A stretch of DNA of 64,000 bases from Bin5 sp965261695. Lineage in GTDB: Bacteria; Chloroflexota; Anaerolineae; Caldilineales; Caldilineaceae. A model generated the notes under the pieces. The model was not told the origin of the DNA, ran no database searches, and was given only the letters and a program-made list of their open reading frames with translations. Below, piece by piece: positions 10,064 through 20,322 of the stretch. Location: the NCBI GenBank assembly GCA_965261695.1, contig OZ253474.1, forward strand, positions 2,108,001-2,172,000, written 5' to 3'. The translations under genes were made by a program, and so were the position numbers. Position 1 is the stretch's first letter. Each line of letters opens with the position of its first letter.

Positions 10064-11047
10064 TTAAGGCACCGTCCGGCGCGATGGTTGTCCATTGGCA
10101 TACACCGGTTCGGCCGCCGCCGCCAGCGCGGCTTTGCGGTCCCGGCGCACCCGCGCAAGGTAGCCGCGCATCGTCTCCAGGCCGAACTCCTCAATCAACT
10201 CATCGCTAGACACGCCCGGCAACTGCGACCCGAACACCAGGTGGCAGTCGTTCCGCAGCAGTTCGGCGAAGGCCGCGGTCGCGCCGTAGCGTTCAAACAG
10301 CGCCTGCAGGCGGTCCAGATTGTAGTCGGGATGGAGCAGGCGGCGGTCCAGGTCCAGGCGCGCGGTGACAACCGGCGAACGGCCGCTGCGGTCGCTCACA
10401 TCCCGCTTGACGCTCAGAATCTCCCGCCCGGCCACATCCACAAAGGTGGACTGCTCCTTGCATACCGCCGCCAGGTGAAAGCCGAACTCCATCGCCCACT
10501 TGCTCAACATCCGCCCACCCGCCCACATCGAAGGCCAGATCACCAGTTCGGCATGGTTGCGGCACAACCCGGAGCCGACCTCCCAGTAGTTGAGATCAAA
10601 GCAGATGCACAGCCCGACGCGCCCAAAATCGGTCTCGAAGACGGGTGTCTCGACGCCGGGGGTGATGCCATGATCCAACTCGGTGTGCGTGGGAAAATTC
10701 TTGCGGTAGACGCCGACGATTTCGCCCTCGCGCCCGATCAGAACGGCGCAGTTGAACTGCCGTCCGTCCTCGCTGATCAGGAGTGGACAGACGACATACA
10801 GCCCATGCCGGCGCGCAGCCTCAGAAAGCGCGGTCACCGTCGGCCCGTCCAGAGGCTCGACCACGCCCCATGGATCGGACATATCCAAACAGTTGCAGAT
10901 CTCCGGGAAGGCGACCAGGTCGCTCTGCTCCTGCGCCGCTTCAGCGACGTACGCGCACATACGCTCCAGCGTTTTCTGTAATCGCCCCGGCTCGTCCGCG
11001 GGCAGAGTCGGGAAGTTCACCATGCTGATGTTGGCATATCTGCTCAT
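10064..11047 (-). CDS. Carbon-nitrogen hydrolase (nitrilase superfamily)
   Basis: A 327-aa amidase/nitrilase-fold enzyme that would cleave a nitrile, amide or carbamoyl group. The Glu-Lys-Cys triad is visible in VAFPEICNC (Glu), GVYRKNFPTHTE (Lys) and VGLCICFDLNYWE (Cys). The start was set at ATG 11047 because GGAG sits 9 bases upstream and the conserved sequence begins just after (ISMVNFPTLP). Longer in-frame extensions have no ribosome site. The C terminus past residue 260 is specific to this subgroup. It is divergent from the sulfatase gene with about 210 bases between. The substrate is unknown. Confidence 0.87.
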   Translation of the reverse strand: MSRYANISMVNFPTLPADEPGRLQKTLERMCAYVAEAAQEQSDLVAFPEICNCLDMSDPWGVVEPLDGPTVTALSEAARRHGLYVVCPLLISEDGRQFNCAVLIGREGEIVGVYRKNFPTHTELDHGITPGVETPVFETDFGRVGLCICFDLNYWEVGSGLCRNHAELVIWPSMWAGGRMLSKWAMEFGFHLAAVCKEQSTFVDVAGREILSVKRDVSDRSGRSPVVTARLDLDRRLLHPDYNLDRLQALFERYGATAAFAELLRNDCHLVFGSQLPGVSSDELIEEFGLETMRGYLARVRRDRKAALAAAAEPVYANGQPSRRTVP

Positions 11048-11258
11048 GGAATGCGCTCCTTTCGGCTGAATCGCAGGCTGTACGGCGCGCGCCTCTCGAG
11101 CAAGGGCGCATGCAACCATTGTCGCCAGGACGGACGCCTCTGTCAACGCCGCGCAACCGCCGCGATTGCAGCATGGAACGCGCGCAATGTAAGATGAGCA
11201 GAGGGGGGGTCTCTCCACTCACTCCTCTGCACCCACTCCTCCAATGAAAGGCCGCACC

Positions 11259-12968
11259 ATGGCGGACAAGCCCGCGCGCGCCAATATCATTTTCGTTCTG
11301 ACCGATGACCAGGGCTACGGCGATCTCTCCTGCCTCGGCAATCCCATCCTGAAGATACCTGCCCTGGACCGCCTTCACGCCGACAGCGTGCGCCTGACCG
11401 ATTTCCACGTGGCACCGATGTGTACCCCCACGCGCGGCGAACTGATGACCGGCCAGGATGCCCTGCGCAACGGCGCAACCTTCGTCTGCATGGGCCGCTC
11501 CCTTTTGCGCGCGGACCTGCCGACGATGGCCGACATTCTGGCCGGCAACGGCTATCACACCGGCCACTTTGGCAAGTGGCATCTGGGCGACAATTTCCCT
11601 TACCGGCCCCAGGATCGCGGCTTCCACGAGACAATCCATCATCCCGCCTTCGGCATCACCTCAGCCGCCGACTACTTTGGAAACGACTATTTTGACGACC
11701 ACTACCGCCACAAGGATGAGATCAAGCAGTATCGGGGCTACTGCACCGATGTCTGGTTCGAGGAGGCCATCCGCTGGATGCAGGGCTGCCACAACCGCAA
11801 CGAACCTTTCTTTGCCTATATTGCGACCAACGCGCCGCACGGACCGCTCTGGGTTCCCGACGAGTACCGGCAGCCCTATCTGAACGGTATCCGGCGCGAC
11901 GAGGCCAGCTTTTTCGGCATGATCGCCAACATCAACGAGAACATGGCGCAGCTGGAGAGGTTTCTGCTGGACAACGGCATCCGCGACAACACCATCCTCA
12001 TCTTCATGACCGACAACGGCACGGCCACTGGCCAGGATATCTATCAATGCGGGCATGCGCGGCAAGAAGACTTCGCTGTACGAGGGCGGGCACCGCGTGC
12101 CCTGTTTCATTCGCTGGCCGCAGGCAGGCCTCGACGGCGGCCAGAACGTGGGAGGCGTGACGCGCGGCGTCGACATCCTGCCCACGTTGATCGACCTGTG
12201 TGATCTGCAGGCGCCGGACGGCTGGACCTGCGACGGTCTGTCGTTGGCGTCCCACCTTCGCCAGCCCGATCAGTCGGTTGCGGCGCGCATCTCCATCGTG
12301 CAGTATGGACACGCCAACGAGGACGTCGAGTTTGGATTTACGGGCAGAGAGCAGGCCGCGGCGATGTGGCGGCTGGTGCAGGGGCGCGAACTGTACAACG
12401 TTCAGGACGATCCTGGCCAGCAGCGGGACGTGGCCGCGGCCAACCCAGAACTGGTCAAGCGCATGCGTGACGACTACGCAGCCTGGTGGGATGGCGTAAG
12501 CGCTACGCTCACGAGCTACCAGCCCCTGACGATCGGCGCCGATGCCGAGAACCCGGCGCGCCTGTGCAGTTGCGACTGGGCCAGGGCTACGCCGACAACC
12601 AGCGCGGCATGCGCGGCTGCGTCATGGACAGCGGCGCCTGGCACGTTGATGCCGCGCGCGCCGGTCTCTACAACTTTTCCCTGCGCCGCTGGCCGCAGGA
12701 GTCCGGCCTGGGCATCTCCGACCCGGCGCCCGCTATGCAGGGCGTGGACGGCAGTTGGCCTGCGGGCAAGGCCCTGCCGGTTGCCTCAGCCTGGCTGCAG
12801 GCCGGCCACAGCGAGCAGACCCTGCCCGTGCCGCCGGATGCCACCGCGCAGAGCTTTCAGATGGCGGTGGAACGCGGACCGGCCACAGTCAAAAGCTGGT
12901 GGCATGATGAGCAGGGAAATCAACTGGCCGAGGCCTACTACTTGACCATCAAGCGCCTGCGCGATTGA
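11259..12968 (+). pseudogene. Arylsulfatase-like gene with two compensating frameshifts
   Basis: Intact relatives are type I sulfatases that remove sulfate esters after Cys is converted to formylglycine. The N-terminal metal site NIIFVLTDDQGYGD and the modification motif CTPTRGELMTG are present. After MTDNGTATGQDIY the frame shifts by one base near 12041-12045. The rest (AGMRGKKTSLYEGGHRVP, then VDILPTLIDLC) continues in another frame. Near 12580 a base appears missing from a C run, returning to the first frame for RGMRGCVMDSGAWHV and LRRWPQESG to the stop at 12968. A homologous protein of about 570 aa would need both shifts repaired. ATG 11259 follows GAAAGG and is preferred to the ATG at 11244. 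The second shift could be sequencing error; the first is not in a homopolymer. Confidence 0.85.
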
Positions 12969-14638
12969 GGAGCGAGAACGCCTCTCTCCTGACAATGCGC
13001 TCAGGCAGGTCGCGGCCATCGCTGCAGCCAGGCCCGCCGGCGGCCATATAGCCGTAGCTGGCGCCGTTGGGGGCGTCCGTGACCCAGAAGGAAAACAACT
13101 GCCCCGATTGCAGGTGGAAACGAAACCTGCATGGCCGACCGGCTCGCGCCGCGAGATTGACGCCGGACAGCCATTTCACCTCGGCGCAGGCGCTGTCCAC
13201 GCTGACCGCGGCGCAGTCGGCGGCGGTCAGCCCCTCTACCGGGTCCCCGCTTTCGTCCAGCGCCGACACCCGCAGCTCGCCCCGTGGGGCGTTCACGTTG
13301 ACGAAGAGACGATCCCCTTTGAAGGTGACCGGGCGCGTGGTCAGCATACCGCCCCCCGCCCCCGCTTCCATGCCTGCGAACCCGTCCCGGCGCAGAGTCG
13401 CCAACCCGGTGCTCGCTCCCGCATACATGACCCGCCGCGACAGCCCGGAACTGCCGGCGTCGCTCGGCCCCAACTTCGGCGACAGGCCGGAAAAACCCGC
13501 CAAGTAGATGAAGATCCGGTCATGCACCACCAGGCAGACGCCGCCGCAGGCATGAAGATAGGCCCGATTCCAGTCGCCTATCTTGCGGCTTGAGGCCAGG
13601 AAGGGCGTGCGATCCGGGCGGCTGAAGTGGAAACCGTCGCGGCTGTACGCCAACTCCAGGTCCATCGTTTTGGGAACCCCTTCCGCGGCGCAGATGTCGT
13701 TCTCCGGGCCGCGGAAAATCGCGAACATCCCCAACATCAGACTCTCGTAGGGGGTTACGTTCCCGTCGTAGAGGGCGACGCGATGATCCGGGCGGGCTGG
13801 GTCGGGCAGATCATGCCGGTCGATGCGTTGCCAGAATACCTCCTCCGTATCCCTGTCCCACTGCGCGCCGCGCAAAAAATCGTCCGCCTCGCTGTAAAAG
13901 CGCGCCCGCAGCCTGGTGGAGGCGTCTATCCGGGCGGCGCGGCGGATGCTCATTCACCACTTGCGCCGGAAAGGGTTGTAGAAGAAGGAGGAGTTGTCGC
14001 CGAGTTGGGGCGTGATGACCGGCTCGCTCCAGTGGATGCCGTCCGGCGAAACATGCACCCAGCCTTCAGAGACGGCATCCTCCCGGCCCTTCTTATAGTG
14101 CCGGTAGTACTGGAACATCTTGAAGCGCTGCGCGTCGTCGCTCGCGGCGCTGTCGAGCCAGACGAGGCAGCCGTCCCGGTCGGAGCCGACGCGGTTCGGC
14201 CTACCAGGTTCGTCCCTGAGTGATGTCGAGCTGCGGGCGTTCCCAGTGGATGCCGTCGGCGCTGGTAGCCAAGGCTGTGCTGTGGAACCAGCCGGGCATA
14301 TACCACAGCTTGAACAGGCTGTCCTGCGGGTCGTACCAGGCGCCGTCGTTGAAAGGCGCGGCCATCGGGCAGAAGCCGGAATCCATCTCCTCCTCGGTTT
14401 CGGGCTGGAGCACCGGGCTTTGCGCGTGGATCTCCGGTTTGCCAAATACACGCCTCAGCGAGGTCTCGTCGATCAGGAAATCATCCACGAAGAGCTGCCG
14501 CCCCAGATCGATGGGGATGACCTCCGGTGGATTGGCGAGATAGGGCACGGGAATCGGCTCGCGCGAGCTTTCGACCACATCGCGCGGCGGCCACCTCTGC
14601 GGGAGGATGATGCCGTTGTACAGTGCCTCGTTTGTCAT
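12949..14638 (-). pseudogene. GH32-like glycosyl hydrolase, frameshifted and with an in-frame stop
   Basis: The reading runs MTNEALYNGIILPQRW, then LGRQLFVDDFLIDE, GFCPMAAPFNDGAWYDP and TSADGIHWERPQLDI, all typical of the five-bladed beta-propeller family near GH32/GH43. Near 14213 the frame shifts by one base, with the sequence resuming at GRPNRVGSDRDGCLVWLD. At 13954-13956 an in-frame TGA interrupts NPFRRKW/MSIRRAARID. After it the frame is open for 334 codons to 12949. Downstream blocks LELAYSRDGFHFSRPDR and KGDRLFVNVNAPRGELRV agree with the same family. A short product could restart at ATG 13953, directly after the stop. It overlaps the convergent sulfatase end by 20 bases. Confidence 0.8.
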
Positions 14639-14665
14639 TTCTCGATTTCCGGAAACGTCTGATCT

Positions 14666-15011
14666 TTGATCTCGGTCGCCGCATCCAGGATAATCGTTAC
14701 CGGATTAGGGCTGGCTTTGGTCGGTTTCGGGCTGCTGCAGTGGGCGCAGAACACATTAGGCCGTCATTGGAGCGGCGCGGTTGCAGCCCGATCACCAACT
14801 GGTGACAACGGGGCCGTGTCGCTGGCTGCGCCATCCCATTTACAGCGCATTTCTTCTCATCCTCAGCGCCCCGCTGCTGCTCTCTGCCAACTGGCTGGTG
14901 GGCGGTCTTTGGCTCGGCATGACCTGTCTGGACGTGGCCGCCCGCATCCACACGCAGGAGGCGCTGCTGCTGTAACGCTACAGCGAGTTGTATCGGGCCC
15001 ATTGCCGGTAG
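14666..15011 (+). pseudogene. Remnant of an isoprenylcysteine-carboxyl-methyltransferase-family gene
   Basis: Two adjoining pieces together give the C-terminal part of an ICMT/PEMT-like membrane methyltransferase. The first reads GLGLALVGFGLLQWAQNTLG. The second, in another frame, reads LVTTGPCRWLRHPIYSAFLL, the family's cofactor and substrate motif. A frameshift lies near 14775. A TAA at 14973-14975 interrupts ALLL/RYSELYRAHCR, and the natural stop is at 15009. The N-terminal half expected of this family is absent. The stop is one transition away from CAA (Gln). No function is likely to remain. Confidence 0.75.
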
Positions 15012-15133
15012 ACAGGACGAATTCTGCCGCGCTTTGGCAATGGTGGGAACAGCGAACTCTATTGGACCAATGATTCAGGGGAAAACCGTCCTCGCCGCAA
15101 GGCGGGCGGCCAATCCTGTGAACCCGGAACTTG

Positions 15134-15676
15134 CTAGCGATACGGGTCGGCCGCGTCGCGCAGACCGTCGCCGAGGAAGTTCAGCGCCAGCACCGTCACC
15201 ACGACTATCACACCGGGCAGCAGCAGCCACGGCGCCAGCGCCACCGACCTGATGCTCTGGGCCTCTTGCAGGAGCACACCCCAGCTGATCGTCGGCGGCC
15301 GCAGCCCCAGCCCCAGAAAGCTGAGCGATGTTTCGCTGAGGATCATCGCCGTGACGGCCAGGGTGGACGAGGCGATCAGATGGCTGAAGAATGAGGGCCC
15401 CATGTGACGCAGGATGATGCGCATCTCGCTCGCGCCGGCAAAGAGGGCCGCGAGGATGAACCCCTCCTCGCGCATCGCCAGAAAACGACCGCGCACCGCG
15501 CGCGCCAGGAATGTCCAGCCGATCAACGAGAGAATGATCGTGATGCCGAAATAGACCCTGATGCCTGACCAATCCTAGGGCAGGGACGCACTCAGGGCCA
15601 TCCACAAGGGGATGGAGGGTACCGAGCGGATGAACTCTATCACGCGCTGGATCAGAACGTCGATGACGCCATTGCA
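15134..15676 (-). pseudogene. Truncated oligopeptide/dipeptide ABC permease (DppC/OppC-like)
   Basis: The reading holds GVIDVLIQRVIEFIRSVPSI, then an in-frame TAG at 15575-15577, then VYFGITIILSLIGWTFLARA, the EAA-loop block SLSFLGLGL, and a final LNFLGDGLRDAADPYR. These are hallmarks of the C-terminal two thirds of DppC-type permeases, which import peptides or sugars together with a partner permease. The N-terminal part is missing: homology begins one or two bases from the stop codon of the neighbouring PhyH gene, which looks like a deletion or recombination joint. No partner ABC subunits are nearby. Confidence 0.8.
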
Positions 15677-15677
15677 A

Positions 15678-16400
15678 TTAGCGCAACACCTCGCGCACCT
15701 GGTGCGCGCCGTTGCCGGGCACGTTATAGGCAAAGGTGTTGGCCCAGCGGGGATGGGGCGAGCGGTTAGGCGCCGAGCCGTGAATAACCAGGGATGTGAA
15801 GAAGATGCCGTCCCCAGGCTCCATCGGGATCGTCACGCCCTCCTCACGCTTGTAGTAGCGTCCGGGCAGGAAAACGCCGAAGGCCTCCTCGTGCCGCTCG
15901 TGATCCTGCAACCCCCAACAGTGGCTGCCGGGAATGAACTCCAGACAGCCGTTTTCCAGGGTCATCGGGTCAATGGCGAGCTGGCAGTTGAGCATCATGG
16001 GACGGTTTTCGTCCGTCTTCCAGTAAGCGTAATCCTGATGCCAGGGTGTCGCCGCGCCCACGCCGCCCTCTTTGGGCAGCAGCTTGCTGTGGTAGAGGGC
16101 GACCTGCGGGTGCATCAACTCGGCTACGATATCGACGAGCGCGTCGCTGCGCAGAATGCGGTCGATCGTGGGGCTGACCAGTTCGCTGTGCATCAGTTGG
16201 CGGATGATCTTGCGCTCATCCGGCACGTTCTCGTCCTCCCAGGAAACGTGGACATCCACCGGTGGGTCGAACGCCATGCGCCGGTGAATATCTGGCAACT
16301 CCTGCCGGATCCGCCCGATCTCCTCCGGCGGGACGAGGCCTTTCTTGAGTAGAAAGCCATTGGCTTCAAAAGACTCCTTTTCCTGGCTGGAAAGACTCAG
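15678..16400 (-). CDS. Phytanoyl-CoA dioxygenase (PhyH) family protein
   Basis: A Fe(II)/2-oxoglutarate oxygenase of about 240 aa. The iron facial triad is visible in TPWHQDYAYW (His-x-Asp) and LVIHGSAPNRS (second His), and the following Arg-rich stretch fits 2-oxoglutarate binding. The start needs a decision. A strong GGAGGA lies 5 bases before CTG at 16400, and the alignable fossil near 20.6 kb has ATG at exactly this position. Translation may therefore begin at CTG, or the original ATG has mutated. An upstream ATG at 16514 is in frame but has no ribosome site. The substrate is unknown. The gene abuts the truncated ABC permease. Confidence 0.82.
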   Translation of the reverse strand: MSLSSQEKESFEANGFLLKKGLVPPEEIGRIRQELPDIHRRMAFDPPVDVHVSWEDENVPDERKIIRQLMHSELVSPTIDRILRSDALVDIVAELMHPQVALYHSKLLPKEGGVGAATPWHQDYAYWKTDENRPMMLNCQLAIDPMTLENGCLEFIPGSHCWGLQDHERHEEAFGVFLPGRYYKREEGVTIPMEPGDGIFFTSLVIHGSAPNRSPHPRWANTFAYNVPGNGAHQVREVLR

Positions 16401-16986
16401 CGGACTCCTCCATCTGCGTGTTGCCTGTTCAGGTTCATTGCGCCATTTGGCGGCCAGCCTCCGTTGTCTTGGGTTGTCGAGTAGGCTGGCGGCCAAGACT
16501 GTTGGGCGCAACATGGGTAATCATGTGTGGGCCAGTCCAGTCTTAGGGCGGTCATGCCGCTGTCAGTTTTGGCGTCTGCCGGCTCTGGCGCCGAGATATG
16601 CGCATCACAAGATCTCTGTTTTCGCCTCTCACAACATATAGCGTACTGCGAATTGAAGCATTCGCTGTTCAAATTTGCAAGCCAGCGTTTGCGCTCCCGG
16701 GAACTGTCAGCCTGAGTGCGCCCTGCCGCTGGATAGTGATGAAGGTAAGGCTGGTTGGCTGTTATCATTACCACTGGCATGCTGTGGCGTCTCTAGTCGG
16801 CCCGAATACATTCCCGGTCAACCAACTACTTCGAGATCGACCTGCAAGAGGCCCTGGCCGTGACAAACCCCAACGAGGCAGTCGGATTCCTTCATTGGCC
16901 ACTCCCGGCTACCGACGACATATTTCTGCGACATTTCATCGCTATCGTGAGTAGTACCACACACAGTTCACGAAAGGGATGAAAAG
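16401..16986. other. Non-coding stretch of about 590 bp
   Basis: It lies between the divergent PhyH and lipoprotein genes. No convincing protein, RNA hairpin or repeat was seen. It probably holds the promoters for both sides. The last 25 bases carry a CGAAAGGGATGAAAAG ribosome-site region for the lipoprotein at 16987. Confidence 0.5.
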
Positions 16987-18108
16987 ATGATTTGCAAGAA
17001 GCTGATGACGAAGACGTTCCTGTTTGGGCCGGTCTTGGGGGTTATACTCTCCGCGGCGATAATCAACGGTTGCACGGGCGACACCCGACTCGGAGACGGC
17101 CGAGATTCTGACCACGCCGCGGAAAGTCGGGGAATCTCCGCGCGAGAAGGTGGCGACTCTGGCGGTGAGCATGGCGGCAGACGCGAAGGCAATAAATCCA
17201 GGGAAGAAGGTGGTGAAGGCAGCGGTGAACACGGCTCTGGTGGTGAAGGCGGTAGCACAGGTTCTGATGACGGTGGAGAGAGCAGTGAAGCTGCTATGTC
17301 GAGCCCAATCATTCCTCTCGGACAGTCGTGGAGCGGTGTCCTCGGCGGATTGGCTGTTTCCATGCAGTACGATGCAGCAGCCCAATCTGTCCACGGAACG
17401 GTACGAAACACGCTCTCACAGACACTTTGCTACGTACAGGCCGAACCTCACCTGAAGTCAGGAACGAAGACGGTGGGAGAGCTTGGTCCCGAGAAGCTAG
17501 GACATCTGAACCCCGGACAGGAAGCAACGTCAAGCCTGACAGTCGCCAGTGAACCGAAACTCGCAGGAGTTTCCTACGACGGATACGTTGTTCACATGGA
17601 AGTATTCGACTGCAGCGGCCCTGGCCCTGCAACTCACACAGGAGGAGAAGGTGCTGAAGACAGCGGTGAACACGGCGCTAGTGGTGAAAGCGGTAATGAA
17701 TCCGCTGGAACTGGAAACGAAGAAGGTAGCGGTGCTAATTCCTTGGCACTTGATGAGACCTTTGAAACAGTTCGCGGCGGCGCCCGACTGATTCTGAGCT
17801 ACGACGCTCCAAGCAACTCCTTCAAGGGCACTGTGGAGAACACGACCAACGGAGTCTTGGACCGGGTCAGGGTCGAAGTGCATCTTTCGAACGGAACGGA
17901 GCTCGGTCCGACGACGCCGACGGACATGGCTCCAGGGGAGGTCATGGCGATCAACCTACCTGCGACGCAGGCATCGTTCACTGGATGGACAGCACATGCC
18001 GAGGTTGGTAGCGGCGGGGAGGGGAGTGAGTCGGGCGAGGAGCATGGTAGCGACGGGGAGTCTGGCGGCGAACATGGTGGTGATGGCGCGCCTCGGAGTG
18101 GAGGCTAG
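16987..18108 (+). CDS. Lipoprotein with two FxLYD-like domains and Gly/Glu/His-rich linkers
   Basis: A 373-aa exported protein. The signal ends in the lipobox IINGC near residue 29. A low-complexity region of about 70 residues follows, with repeats of the type GGEHGG, GSGEHGSGGEGG. Then comes a beta domain with VHGTVRNTLSQTLCYVQAEP, a second linker (DSGEHGASGESGNESAG), a second beta domain (FKGTVENTTNGVLDRVRVEV) and a third GEHG-rich tail. The two beta domains resemble each other and the FxLYD fold. The His/Glu-rich linkers could bind metal, but that is only a suggestion. The response regulator and kinase genes follow on the same strand, so the three may act together. Function unknown. Confidence 0.75.
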   Translation: MICKKLMTKTFLFGPVLGVILSAAIINGCTGDTRLGDGRDSDHAAESRGISAREGGDSGGEHGGRREGNKSREEGGEGSGEHGSGGEGGSTGSDDGGESSEAAMSSPIIPLGQSWSGVLGGLAVSMQYDAAAQSVHGTVRNTLSQTLCYVQAEPHLKSGTKTVGELGPEKLGHLNPGQEATSSLTVASEPKLAGVSYDGYVVHMEVFDCSGPGPATHTGGEGAEDSGEHGASGESGNESAGTGNEEGSGANSLALDETFETVRGGARLILSYDAPSNSFKGTVENTTNGVLDRVRVEVHLSNGTELGPTTPTDMAPGEVMAINLPATQASFTGWTAHAEVGSGGEGSESGEEHGSDGESGGEHGGDGAPRSGG

Positions 18109-18238
18109 AGCTAATCGGAGTCGACCGAGGGAAGATGTCGAACCTTCAAGTGAGATAGTCAACCGTAGGCGTATCCGGTGTTAGATGCGGTGTCTCTATG
18201 GGGCATCGCATCTAGGACGGTTCCTTAGAGTACTAGTG

Positions 18239-18916
18239 ATGAGCGGCACAGTATTGATAATTGAAGATGATACGAGGATAGCGAACTGGGTTAAGGTGTA
18301 TTTCGAACGCGCCGGATTCTCTGCTGAGGTTACTCATGATGGTGAATCCGGTCTGGCTCTAGCCCGTAATCTGATTCCAGACCTGATAATCCTCGATCTA
18401 ATGCTTCCGCGTCTCGATGGCGTGGAGTTGTGTAGAATCCTGCGTCGAGAGTCAGACATTCCAATAATCATGCTGACGGCCAGAGAAGCCCCCGCCGAAC
18501 GAATCATCGGACTGGATAGCGGAGCCGACGATTACATCGTCAAGCCCTTCGATCCAGAGGAAGTCATTGCGCGCGCCGACGCCGTGCTGCGTCGCGTCAA
18601 AAGCAGAGTTCAGCAGGTACTGACACGCGACAACATCACACTGGATGAAACCACCCGGAGCGTGACCGTCAATGAAGAACGCGTAATCCTGAGCCAGGCG
18701 CAAATTGCTCTGTTATCAACGTTTATGCGTCATCCTAACCAGGTGCTCACACGTGATCAGCTCATCTCGCTGACCTTCAGCCACGAATTCCATGGATTCG
18801 ACCGCGCCATCGACAGCCAGATCGCTCGCCTGCGAAAGCAGATCAGCCGAGATGGTAGGCAGCCTATTCAGACTGTCTACGGCGCCGGCTACAAGTTCGT
18901 GGTAGAGGACGAGTGA
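18239..18916 (+). CDS. OmpR-family response regulator
   Basis: A 225-aa two-component regulator. The receiver domain has the acidic pair IIEDD, the phosphoacceptor Asp53 in LIILDLMLPRLDG, the Thr in IIMLTARE and the Lys in DYIVKPFDPEE. A winged-helix DNA-binding domain follows, with LTRDQLISLTFSHEF and the terminal IQTVYGAGYKFVVEDE typical of OmpR/PhoB. ATG 18239 (MSGTVLIIEDD) is preferred to an earlier in-frame start because receivers begin this way. Its stop overlaps the kinase start by four bases (ATGA), so the two are translationally coupled. Confidence 0.93.
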   Translation: MSGTVLIIEDDTRIANWVKVYFERAGFSAEVTHDGESGLALARNLIPDLIILDLMLPRLDGVELCRILRRESDIPIIMLTAREAPAERIIGLDSGADDYIVKPFDPEEVIARADAVLRRVKSRVQQVLTRDNITLDETTRSVTVNEERVILSQAQIALLSTFMRHPNQVLTRDQLISLTFSHEFHGFDRAIDSQIARLRKQISRDGRQPIQTVYGAGYKFVVEDE

Positions 18917-20322
18917 TGTCGCTACGCTGGCGAATCATGGGTTCGATCGTTCTTGTCATCGCTCTAACCGTCTTGATCAGCGTTGGCGTGGGCTACTTCG
19001 CGACGCAGTCCCGCCTGGGCGTGTTCGTAGACCAGATAGGCGATGATAAGGCGAGCCAGTTGGCCCGGAGTCTGAGCCGGGAGTATACAGCTTCCGGCGG
19101 TTGGGAAACAGTGGACAGGCCGCTGTCCCAAGCCGGATATATCTACGCTAAAGTTGCGCACAGGGAAGGGTCCGGAGAAAGCGAGGGAGAGACCGTCGAA
19201 CTCTTCCACCAAGACCCGGTACGAGTCGTCATAGTCGGGGTCGATGGACGCGTGGTGAAGGACAACTTATCCGAGCTGTCATCCGGAACGGCCGCGCCCG
19301 ACATGGACGGACACCGCGAGACGGTGTTCAATTTAGCTACAAACCAGCCCGTAGGCCACGTCTATCTAGATGTAGACCATGACTTCCTATCGACTGAGTC
19401 GCATGGGTTTCTCAATACGCTCCTGTACATCATCGTAGTTGGCGGAATGCTGACGGTCGGCGTTGCCACAATGCTGGCCGCTTGGTTTTCCAAGCGTATC
19501 ACGGCGCCGGTGACGGCTCTGACGGAGGCAACCCAGGCAATTGCCCAGGGGGATACGACCCGGCTACCGGTCACGTCTTCGGATGAGTTGGGACGAATGA
19601 GTGCGGCTTTCAACCGGATGACATCCACTCTGGAAACTCAGCAAGACCTCCGCAGGCGGCTGATAAACGATCTCTCTCATGAACTGAATACGCCACTGAG
19701 CGTCATACAACTGGAGGCAAAAGGGCTGCGCGATGGACTTCAGACGCCTGAAAGCGCGTCCGACCAGATCATCCGGGAAGTAGATAGGCTGCGCGGTCTC
19801 GTCACTGATCTGAACTGGCTTGCGGAGACAGACTATGGCGAGTTGAGGCTCACCCTCGAAGCAAGTTCGATTTACGAACTGCTCACCGCAGAGGTGGCCC
19901 GCTGGCAGCCACAATCTCAGACTCGACAGGTTGAATTGTCGCTGGAGGTACCCGCTGACCTCCCGGAGATGGTCCTCGACCGGATGCGTGTCAGCCAGGC
20001 ATTGGGAAACGTCCTGAACAACGCCATACATTGCGCCGAGGCCAACGGAAGTATCGTGCTCAGGGCGGGGTTGGAATGCGACGGGGCGCTGGCCATCTCG
20101 ATCATTGATGACGGGATCGGCATCCATGCCGCAGATCTTCCCCACGTCTTCGATCGCTTCTATCGTACTGACCAGTCTCGTAGTCGTGGGATAGGCGGCA
20201 CAGGTCTGGGACTGGCCATCACGCGAACAATAGTGGAAGCGCATGGAGGTACGATTGCTGTAACAAGTGACGGGCCAGGACAGGGTGTCGCCATGAACCT
20301 TCACCTTCCCCTGAACAAGTGA
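18913..20322 (+). CDS. Membrane sensor histidine kinase (BaeS-like)
   Basis: A 469-aa sensor kinase. TM1 is near residues 10-30, an extracytoplasmic sensor region runs to about 165, and TM2 is near 168-192. A HAMP linker follows, then the HisKA box with His256 in INDLSHELNTPL. The ATPase domain has the N box LNNAIH, the G1 box DDGIGI and the G2 box GGTGLGLAI. The sensor region holds DPVRVVIVGVDGRVV, reminiscent of a Cache/PAS-like sheet. It should phosphorylate the preceding regulator. The lipoprotein upstream could be sensed by, or regulated through, this system. All catalytic boxes are intact. Confidence 0.93.
   Translation: MMSLRWRIMGSIVLVIALTVLISVGVGYFATQSRLGVFVDQIGDDKASQLARSLSREYTASGGWETVDRPLSQAGYIYAKVAHREGSGESEGETVELFHQDPVRVVIVGVDGRVVKDNLSELSSGTAAPDMDGHRETVFNLATNQPVGHVYLDVDHDFLSTESHGFLNTLLYIIVVGGMLTVGVATMLAAWFSKRITAPVTALTEATQAIAQGDTTRLPVTSSDELGRMSAAFNRMTSTLETQQDLRRRLINDLSHELNTPLSVIQLEAKGLRDGLQTPESASDQIIREVDRLRGLVTDLNWLAETDYGELRLTLEASSIYELLTAEVARWQPQSQTRQVELSLEVPADLPEMVLDRMRVSQALGNVLNNAIHCAEANGSIVLRAGLECDGALAISIIDDGIGIHAADLPHVFDRFYRTDQSRSRGIGGTGLGLAITRTIVEAHGGTIAVTSDGPGQGVAMNLHLPLNK

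Noticed and set aside
9845..10981. Open frame of 378 codons on the plus strand
   Set aside because: It is antisense to the nitrilase gene, whose catalytic triad is visible.
13954..13956. Programmed stop between two separate hydrolase genes
   Set aside because: The sequence before and after the stop joins within a single family domain, and the upstream part has its own frameshift, which fits decay better.
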